Below, piece by piece: positions 1-5,173 of a DNA stretch of 8,415 nt (the stretch's first letter is position 1; each line of letters opens with the position of its first letter). This DNA comes from Azoarcus sp. (lineage in GTDB: Bacteria > Pseudomonadota > Gammaproteobacteria > Burkholderiales > Rhodocyclaceae). Under the pieces are notes generated by a model, which did no database searches, was not told where the DNA came from, and saw only the letters and a program-made list of their open reading frames with translations. The DNA is taken from the NCBI GenBank assembly GCA_031259795.1, contig JAIRLA010000156.1:1-8415 (forward strand), written 5' to 3'. A program made the position numbers and the translations under genes.

Positions 1-1335
1 GTCCGCTTCGCCGGCAACATGCGCTACGTCTCCAACGCCAAGGGCGAAAAAGTCGTCATCGCCCGCTCGGCGGAAGTCGTCGTCGCCGACCGGCACGGAC
101 GCGAGCGCGAACGCCACAAAATCCCCTACGGCGCCACCCTCCTCGTCGACGACGGCGCCGAAATCAAGGCCGGGGCCAAACTGGCCAACTGGGACCCGCA
201 CACCCGGCCGATCATCACCGAATACTCGGGCACGGTGAAGTTCGAAAATGTCGAAGAAGGCGTCACCGTCGCCAAACAGGTCGACGATGTCACCGGCCTG
301 TCGACGCTCGTCGTCATCGACTCGCCGCGCAAGGGACGCCCACAAGTCAAACTGCTCGACGACCTCGGCGAAGAAGTCAAGATCGCGGGCAGCGACCACG
401 TCGTGACCATCACCTTCCAACCCGGCGCGCTCATCACCGTGCAGGACGGCCAGGCCGCCGGCATCGGCGACGTGCTCGCCCGCATCCCGCAGGAATCGGC
501 CAAGACCCGCGACATCACCGGCGGCCTGCCGCGCGTGGCGGAACTGTTCGAGGCCCGCACCCCCAAGGATGCCGGCATGCTCGCCGAACACACGGGCACC
601 GTCTCCTTCGGCAAGGACACCAAGGGCAAGCAGCGCCTGGTCATCACCGAACCGGACGGCGCCGCCCACGAATTCCTGATCTCGAAAGACAAGCACCTGA
701 TGGTGCACGAAGGGCAAGTGGTCAACAAGGGCGAGGTGATCGTCGACGGCCCGTCCGATCCGCACGACATCCTGCGCCTGCAAGGCATCACCGAACTGGC
801 GCGCTACATCATCGACGAAGTGCAAGACGTCTACCGCCTGCAAGGCGTCAAGATCAACGACAAGCACATCGAAGTCATCGTGCGGCAAATGCTGCGCCGC
901 GTCGTCATCACCGATCCGGGCGACTCGAAGTTCATCCGCGAAGAACAGGTGGAGCGCTCCGAAGTGCTGGACGAGAACGACCGCCTGGAAGCCGAAGGCA
1001 AGCTGCCGGCGAACTACGAGAACATCCTGCTCGGCATCACCAAGGCGTCGCTCTCCACCGACTCCTTCATCTCGGCGGCCTCCTTCCAGGAAACCACGCG
1101 GGTGCTCACCGAAGCCGCCATCATGGGCAAGCGCGACGAACTGCGCGGCCTCAAGGAAAACGTCATCGTCGGCCGCCTCATCCCCGCCGGCACGGGTCTC
1201 GCCTACCACCGCACCCGGCGCGCGCAGAACGCCGGAGAAGACCTGGGGGCGGCGCACGCCTGGGAAGAAATGGAAAGCGCGCCCACCCTCATCGACGAAG
1301 AAGCGCTGCGGAACGACCGGCAGTACGGCCAGTAA
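1..1335 (+). CDS. rpoC: DNA-directed RNA polymerase subunit beta' (RpoC), C-terminal part, 5'-truncated by the window edge
   Basis: This is the last 444 codons of the largest catalytic subunit of RNA polymerase, which forms one jaw of the active-site cleft and carries the bridge helix and trigger loop. Reading is open in frame 1 from the first base, so the start and roughly the first two thirds (catalytic NADFDGD loop, zinc ribbon) lie to the left. Residues about 1-165 of the visible part resemble the variable sandwich-barrel insertion (SI3) of proteobacterial beta'. The conserved segment [16 protein letters not shown] starts at visible residue 171. [18 protein letters not shown] follows at about 282-299, then [18 protein letters not shown] (about 346-363) and the family's closing [15 protein letters not shown]. 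The short tail after that is variable in the family and ends in TAA at 1333-1335. Codon use is strongly C-ending (GTC, ATC, GAC), as expected of a highly expressed gene, unlike the genes downstream. The usual str operon does not follow. Identification is very secure. Confidence 0.98.
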   Translation, partial: VRFAGNMRYVSNAKGEKVVIARSAEVVVADRHGRERERHKIPYGATLLVDDGAEIKAGAKLANWDPHTRPIITEYSGTVKFENVEEGVTVAKQVDDVTGLSTLVVIDSPRKGRPQVKLLDDLGEEVKIAGSDHVVTITFQPGALITVQDGQAAGIGDVLARIPQESAKTRDITGGLPRVAELFEARTPKDAGMLAEHTGTVSFGKDTKGKQRLVITEPDGAAHEFLISKDKHLMVHEGQVVNKGEVIVDGPSDPHDILRLQGITELARYIIDEVQDVYRLQGVKINDKHIEVIVRQMLRRVVITDPGDSKFIREEQVERSEVLDENDRLEAEGKLPANYENILLGITKASLSTDSFISAASFQETTRVLTEAAIMGKRDELRGLKENVIVGRLIPAGTGLAYHRTRRAQNAGEDLGAAHAWEEMESAPTLIDEEALRNDRQYGQ

Positions 1336-1347
1336 CAAATGGAGGGA

Positions 1348-1385
1348 AGGGAATCCCCGCTTCCATGAATGCCCCGGGATTCCCT
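1348..1385 (+). other. 10-bp inverted repeat between rpoC stop and terminator
   Basis: AGGGAATCCC at 1348-1357 is the exact reverse complement of GGGATTCCCT at 1376-1385, leaving an 18-nt loop. It starts 12 nt after the rpoC stop and ends one base before the intrinsic terminator, so the transcript end would carry two consecutive stem-loops. It could protect the 3' end of the rpoBC message or mark an old repeat boundary. The pairing is visible directly; the role is inferred. Confidence 0.5.
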
Positions 1386-1386
1386 G

Positions 1387-1416
1387 ACAGCGGCGCGCAG
1401 CGCCGCTGTTTTCTTT
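1387..1416 (+). terminator. Intrinsic terminator of the rpoBC transcript
   Basis: A perfect 9-bp GC-rich stem, ACAGCGGCG (1387-1395) and CGCCGCTGT (1401-1409), with a 5-nt loop CGCAG, is followed directly by TTTTCTTT (1409-1416). It lies 51 nt after the rpoC stop, the right place to end the rpoBC operon. The hairpin overlaps the start of a repeat core that recurs at 1613 and, more loosely, at 8252, so the terminator seems to be made partly from repeat sequence. Confidence 0.85.
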
Positions 1417-1522
1417 GCGGCGGGAAATGGGCGGGCGTTCCCTTCCTTCGCCCCCTTTTTATCCAGCGTCGCTTCGCTCCGCATGGTACGAAGCCCTCTC
1501 CCGGCCTTCGGCCACCCTCCCC
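1395..1522. repeat. Dispersed composite repeat, truncated copy A (core plus right arm)
   Basis: The core (about 1395-1463) begins GCGCAGCGCCGCTG, passes through GCGGCGGGAAATGGG and a CTTCCTTC tract, and ends in CCCCCTTTTTATC. It is recognisably the same sequence as the segments near 1613-1682 and 8260-8322. The right arm (1464-1522) starts CAGCGTCGCTTCGCTCCGC and contains the small palindrome GGCCTTCGGCC. It matches 8020-8078 with 3 differences in 59 bases. The left GC-rich palindromic arm seen in other copies is missing here; the element abuts the rpoC terminator instead. Confidence 0.75.
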
Positions 1523-1537
1523 ACTACTGTAAAGCGC

Positions 1538-1702
1538 CAGCCGTCCCCTCCCCCGCTTGGCGGGCGAGAGGGTGCCCCGTCAGGGGCGGGAGAGGGCTTC
1601 CATCCAACCGGCGCGCAGCGCCGCTGATTTCCTTGCGGCGGAGAATGGACAAGCGTCCCGTTCCTTCCTCCCCTTTTTTATTCAGCGGCGCTGCGCGCCG
1701 GA
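1538..1702. repeat. Dispersed composite repeat, copy B (left arm, core, partial right arm)
   Basis: The left arm (about 1538-1626) carries CCCTCCCCCGCTTGG, then the hairpin GCCCC-GTCA-GGGGC and GGGAGAGGGCTTC. Bases 1546-1600 are identical over 55 bp to 7764-7818. The core (1627-1682) matches copy A and the 8267-8322 segment. The right arm is short (1683-1702, CAGCGGCGCTGCGCGCCGG) and is replaced after 10 bases by the GGATTGCC element. The outer sequences of the core are complementary (CGCGCAGCGCCGCTG against CAGCGGCGCTGCGCG), so the unit can fold around a T-rich/C-rich centre. Confidence 0.75.
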
Positions 1703-1711
1703 TAGAACGCA

Positions 1712-1830
1712 CTGGATTGCCACGTCGCTGCGCTCCTCGCAATGACGAGGTAGGGGCGGCTTTCGCGATGACGAGGGGGGGGGTGGCTTTCGCAATAACG
1801 AGGGAAGGGGGCCTGCGCAATGACGGGGCG
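1712..1830. repeat. GGATTGCC...CGCAATGACG element with decaying tandem copies
   Basis: Bases 1712-1748 match 7926-7962 with a single difference (A at 1722, G at 7936). The unit is an imperfect palindrome-like sequence of a kind I recognise from many bacterial intergenic regions, where its translations give spurious peptides such as SLRGAQRRGNP. Its right end is then repeated in degenerate form at about 25-27-bp intervals: units begin CGCAATGACG at 1738, CGCGATGACG at 1764, CGCAATAACG at 1791 and CGCAATGACG at 1816. The second unit contains a run of nine G (1775-1783). No coding potential is credible here. Confidence 0.7.
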
Positions 1831-2049
1831 CGACCCATGTTGATCCGCACTTTTCCCATTGCCTGAGCGCCACATGACGGAGGATATGCGCTTCCATTTG
1901 CCGATCCGCTCTAGAATGGCGCGGGCGGAAATCCTTGGAATCCGGTTTGTCCGGGCGGATGGGCGGTTCCTGGCGCATGAACGGCATGGGTCGGATCCGC
2001 CCGATTGCGCCGCCAGGCGCGGGGTTTTGATACTGGAGTTGGTTTTACG
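1831..2049 (+). promoter_or_regulatory. Leader/upstream region of the lolA-like gene with ribosome binding site
   Basis: This 219-nt gene-free stretch separates the repeats from the lolA-like start. GGAG at 2035-2038 lies 11 nt before the ATG at 2050 and is a fair Shine-Dalgarno site. A 9-bp inverted repeat, CGGGCGGAT (1952-1960) and ATCCGCCCG (1995-2003), spans a 34-nt loop in the likely leader. TAGAAT at 1912-1917 resembles a -10 box, but no matching -35 lies at the right distance. A promoter must be somewhere here because the rpoC terminator isolates the pair, but I cannot place it securely. Confidence 0.4.
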
Positions 2050-2682
2050 ATGAAATTGTCGCAACTGCTGAAACCGGCGGCCCTGCAAGCCGCGCTCGTC
2101 ATGGCTTGCCTTGGGGCCGCTCTGCCGGCGCGCGCCGCCGGGCTGCTCGATGAAGTCCGGGCGCGCCTCGCGCTGGCGCCGGTCACCAAAGGGGAATTCT
2201 TGCAAACCCGCAAGCTCGCGCAGATCGGCAAGCCGCTCGTTTCGAATGGCCGCTTTCTGGTGGCGCGGGACGTCGGCGTGATATGGGAAAACGTCGCACC
2301 TTTCGCGCAAACGACGCGCCTGACGAAAAATGAAATCCTGCAAACGCATGGAGAGGGGACGGCCACGCGCCTTTCCGCCGACAAGGAGCCGGTGGTCGGC
2401 GTCATCAATGCCATTTTGTTCGGCACGCTCTCCGGCGATATCGAGGCGCTCGCGCAACGTTTCGATTACAGCGGCGAAGTGACGGGCGCTGCTTGGCGGC
2501 TCGATTTCACTCCGAAGGACGCCAGCTTGGCGCGCTTTATCCGGAGTCTTTCGCTGTCCGGCGGGCGCGATATCGGGCGGGTCGAGATCACGAGCGCCGC
2601 GGGAGATGTGACGCTCATCGAATTCAGGGCGCAGGTTCATGCCGGGGAGCTTGCCGGCGAGGACAGGAAACGTTTTGAATAA
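2050..2682 (+). CDS. LolA-like outer-membrane lipoprotein carrier protein (periplasmic)
   Basis: A 210-residue protein. LolA-fold proteins are periplasmic carriers whose open beta-barrel cavity shields acyl chains; this divergent branch is usually paired with an MMPL exporter. Residues 1-29 form a signal peptide: basic start, hydrophobic stretch around 10-25, and a signal peptidase I site P-A-R-A before A30. The mature start has the family pattern GEFLQTRKL (F50, Q52), then PLVSNGRFLVARDVGVIWEN, matching the 'F.Q.K.L....PL.S.G.F' and 'G..W' pattern of LolA-like proteins. C20 in VMAC vaguely resembles a lipobox, but the Met before the Ala is atypical, so a soluble carrier is preferred. ATG 2050 is chosen over an in-frame TTG at 2005 because it puts the signal peptide at the N-terminus and has GGAG upstream. 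The stop overlaps the probable start of the MMPL gene, so the two are very likely co-translated. It is not the housekeeping lolA next to ftsK. Confidence 0.85.
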   Translation: MKLSQLLKPAALQAALVMACLGAALPARAAGLLDEVRARLALAPVTKGEFLQTRKLAQIGKPLVSNGRFLVARDVGVIWENVAPFAQTTRLTKNEILQTHGEGTATRLSADKEPVVGVINAILFGTLSGDIEALAQRFDYSGEVTGAAWRLDFTPKDASLARFIRSLSLSGGRDIGRVEITSAAGDVTLIEFRAQVHAGELAGEDRKRFE

Positions 2683-5005
2683 GCCGGGACCGGCCCGCGC
2701 GCATCGCCTGCTGGCCTGGTGCTGGCTTGCTTTTTTGCTGGCCGCCGCCGCTGTCCTGGCGTCCGGCTGGGCGCAGTGGGCCGGGCGCATCGACACCGAT
2801 TTGCTGGCGCTCATGCCGCGCGATGAACGCCGCCCGGTACACGAGGCCGCGCTGAAGGCGCTCGCCGCGCGGGGGGAAGGGCAGTTGGCGGCGCTCGTGT
2901 CGGCGCGGGACGAATCCGCCACGCGCAAGGCCGCCGCCCTGGCGCGCGGCGCGCTCGCTGGTTCCGGTCTGGTGGAGCGAAAAAGCGAGACGGTTTCTCC
3001 CGCCGATTTCTATTTGCCGTGGCGGCATGGTTTCTTGAGCGCCGCCGACCGCGACTGGTTGCGGACGGTGACGCCGGAGGCGGCGCGCGCGCGCGCGCTC
3101 GGTCTGGCATACGCTCCTTTTACTCCGGGAGCGCTGTCCTGGCAGGACGACCCGTTCGGGTTTTTCGGCAATTGGCTCGCGAGTCTTGCCGAGGTCACGC
3201 CGTTGCGCCTCTCCGGCGGTGAATTGATGGTGGAGCACGAAGGCCGCCATTACGCCGCGCTCATTTATTCCTTGCCGCACAGCGCCTTTGCCGCCGATTT
3301 CCAGCACAAGCTGGTCGCGCGGCTGGACGAGGCGCGCGCGCGCGTGCGCGATGCCGATCCGGATGCGCGTTTTCTTGCCGTTGGCGTGGTGCTGCACGCG
3401 GCGGCGGCGACGCGGCAGGCCGAGAACGAAATGCGCCTGATCGGCGTGGGATCGCTTCTGGGAACGTTTTTCCTGATCGGTTTCGTTTTCCAAAGCGCCC
3501 GCGCCTTGCAGCTCATCGCGGTCTCGCTGCTTTCCGGCGCGATTGCCGCGCTCCTCGCCGCGGTTTTGCTGTTCGAGCGCGTGCATGCGGTGACGCTCGT
3601 CTTCGGCGCGAGCCTGATCGGCGTCGCTGTCGATTACGCCATCCTCGTGTTCGCGCAGCATCTGGGCAGCGCGGAACCTGTCCGGGAACGTTTCCGGCAT
3701 TTGCTGCCGACTCTGTGCATGGCGCTCGTCACGCCCGCGCTCGCTTATTTCGCGCTGGCGCTCACGCCTTTCCCCGGCCTGGAGCAAATGGCGGTCTTCG
3801 CCGTGTGCGGCATTTTCGGCGCATGGATGAGCGTCGTGCTGTTCTATCCGTATCTGTTGCCCGCCACCCTGCCCCTGCCCAGGAACGCCGGAGTCATGGC
3901 GCGCCTGGTCGAACGCTGGCCGCGCTGGCGCAATTCCGCCGGGGCGTGGGGCATGGCGCTGCTTCTCGCCGCCGTCGCGGCCGGAGGGCTGGCCCGCTTG
4001 CGGGCGGACGACAACATCCGGGGATTGTTCAACGGCGATCCCGTGCTCATGGCCGAACAGCGCGCGGCGGGGGAAATCATGCGTCTGTCCAGTCCGGCGC
4101 AAATGTTCCTGGTCGGCGGCGCGACTCCGGAAGAATTGCTGCGCAATGAAGAAGCCCTGATCGAGCGCCTGCGTCCGCTCGTGGCGGCGGGGAAAATCGG
4201 CGGCTACGAGGCCGTGAGCCGCTGGCTGCCGTCCGAAGCGCGGCAGCGGGAAGCGCTCGCCTTGCAGGGCCGCTTGCGCCCGAGCCTCGCGCGGATCGCC
4301 GATGAACTGGAATTACCCGCCGCGTGGGCGGCGGCGTCTTTTCCGGACGCCGCCGCCGGGACGTTGACCCCGGCAATCTGGCTTGCCGACGCGGCCAGCG
4401 CGCCGTTTCGCGCGCTCTGGATCGGCGCGGCGGACGCAGGCGGCGATGCGCCGCGCTATTTCAGCATGGTGTTGCTGCAAGGGCTGGCCGGAGGCGCGGC
4501 GGCCAGCGCTCTTGCGGAATTGCCCGGACAGGAACCGGCGCTCGCCGGCGTGGAGTGGATCGACCAGACCCGCGAAATCTCCGCCCTGATGACGCGCTAT
4601 CGCGGCCTGCTCACGCGCGCGCTGCTGCTGGCCTGCCTGGCCGCGCCCTTTTTGCTTTTCCCCTTCTTCAAGGCGCGCGTCTGGCGCATCGTCGCGCCGG
4701 TGCTGGCGGCGGGCGGGATGACGCTCGCCATCATGGGCTATCTGGACATCCCCCTCCAACTCCTGAGCATTCTCGCGCTCCTGCTCACCCTCGGCATGGG
4801 AGTCGATTACGCCATTTTCCTGCAAGCGCGCCAATCGCATGCGCATACGCTTCTCGCCACCACGCTTGCCGCCCTGCTCACCCTTTTGTCTTTCGGACTC
4901 CTCGCGCTGTCCGCGACCCCGGCGCTGCGCGCCCTCGGCCTGACCGCCGCCCTGGGGGTCATGCTGTCGTGGCTGTTGACGCCGGTTTTCCTGCGAAAAG
5001 GCTGA
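2675..5005 (+). CDS. MMPL/RND-superfamily exporter, 12 transmembrane segments
   Basis: A predicted proton-driven inner-membrane exporter of 776 residues, a typical length for the 'predicted exporter' MMPL branch (COG4258-like). It has the RND duplication: TM1 at about 11-31, a periplasmic loop of about 220 residues, TM2-TM6 (about 253-398), TM7 (about 420-442), a second periplasmic loop of about 200 residues, then TM8-TM12. The two halves carry equivalent TM4/TM10 motifs, GVAVDYAILVFAQ with D320 and GMGVDYAIFLQAR with D711, the presumed proton-relay aspartates. I prefer TTG 2675, with AGGA at 2665-2668 just upstream and an 8-nt overlap with the lolA-like gene. ATG 2639 (788 residues, 44-nt overlap) is the alternative. 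With its partner it probably moves a lipidic product: the exporter extracts it from the membrane and the LolA-like protein accepts it. The substrate is unknown; no polyene, hopanoid or other biosynthetic gene is present nearby. Alternating GC runs in the first periplasmic loop encode Ala-Arg repeats. Confidence 0.9.
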   Translation: MNKPGPARAHRLLAWCWLAFLLAAAAVLASGWAQWAGRIDTDLLALMPRDERRPVHEAALKALAARGEGQLAALVSARDESATRKAAALARGALAGSGLVERKSETVSPADFYLPWRHGFLSAADRDWLRTVTPEAARARALGLAYAPFTPGALSWQDDPFGFFGNWLASLAEVTPLRLSGGELMVEHEGRHYAALIYSLPHSAFAADFQHKLVARLDEARARVRDADPDARFLAVGVVLHAAAATRQAENEMRLIGVGSLLGTFFLIGFVFQSARALQLIAVSLLSGAIAALLAAVLLFERVHAVTLVFGASLIGVAVDYAILVFAQHLGSAEPVRERFRHLLPTLCMALVTPALAYFALALTPFPGLEQMAVFAVCGIFGAWMSVVLFYPYLLPATLPLPRNAGVMARLVERWPRWRNSAGAWGMALLLAAVAAGGLARLRADDNIRGLFNGDPVLMAEQRAAGEIMRLSSPAQMFLVGGATPEELLRNEEALIERLRPLVAAGKIGGYEAVSRWLPSEARQREALALQGRLRPSLARIADELELPAAWAAASFPDAAAGTLTPAIWLADAASAPFRALWIGAADAGGDAPRYFSMVLLQGLAGGAAASALAELPGQEPALAGVEWIDQTREISALMTRYRGLLTRALLLACLAAPFLLFPFFKARVWRIVAPVLAAGGMTLAIMGYLDIPLQLLSILALLLTLGMGVDYAIFLQARQSHAHTLLATTLAALLTLLSFGLLALSATPALRALGLTAALGVMLSWLLTPVFLRKG

Positions 5006-5086
5006 AGAACGAGCGTTTCCCGGACGGGCGCGCGCCGCCGCCAAATCCATGAGCATGCCCCAGAATGCCGGACGCCGTGATCCATG

Positions 5087-5116
5087 TTGCGGCAGCGCGG
5101 GGATACATTGCATAAT
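5087..5116 (+). promoter_or_regulatory. Candidate sigma70-type promoter for the SNF2 gene
   Basis: TTGCGG (5087-5092) and CATAAT (5111-5116) are separated by 18 bp. The -10 box matches the consensus at five of six positions and the -35 at three. Transcription would start near 5123, downstream of the ATG at 5084 but upstream of the ATG at 5174, which supports the shorter SNF2 protein. No terminator is visible between the exporter gene and this site, so readthrough from the upstream pair is also possible. Confidence 0.4.
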
Positions 5117-5173
5117 GCGCGACTTCCGGACAGGTCGTCCAATTCCCGTTTTCGCCCCTGGAAAATCATTCCC

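Noticed and set aside
1369..1866. Small plus-strand frames in the first repeat patch
   Set aside because: They cross terminator, palindromes and tandem repeats. All frames are open because the DNA is GC-rich, and the peptides are low complexity.
1912..1917. TAGAAT as the -10 box of a lolA-like promoter
   Set aside because: No reasonable -35 lies 16-18 bases upstream and there is no extended -10; TTGCCG is only 8 bases away.
2007..2020. GCGCC-GCCA-GGCGC hairpin followed by GGGGTTTTGA as a terminator
   Set aside because: The stem is only 5 bp, the U-run is 4 and is preceded by four G, and it sits immediately upstream of a gene's ribosome binding site.
2005..2049. TTG at 2005 as the start of the lolA-like gene
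   Set aside because: It would add 15 polar residues before the signal peptide, and the ATG at 2050 has GGAG upstream.
1678..2928. 416-codon minus-strand frame
   Set aside because: It runs through the lolA-like gene in antisense and ends in repeat DNA; the C-terminal part is a translation of the GGATTGCC repeats.
2624..4102. 492-codon open frame on the minus strand
   Set aside because: Antisense shadow of the exporter gene; Arg/Gln-rich, no motif, no ribosome binding site.
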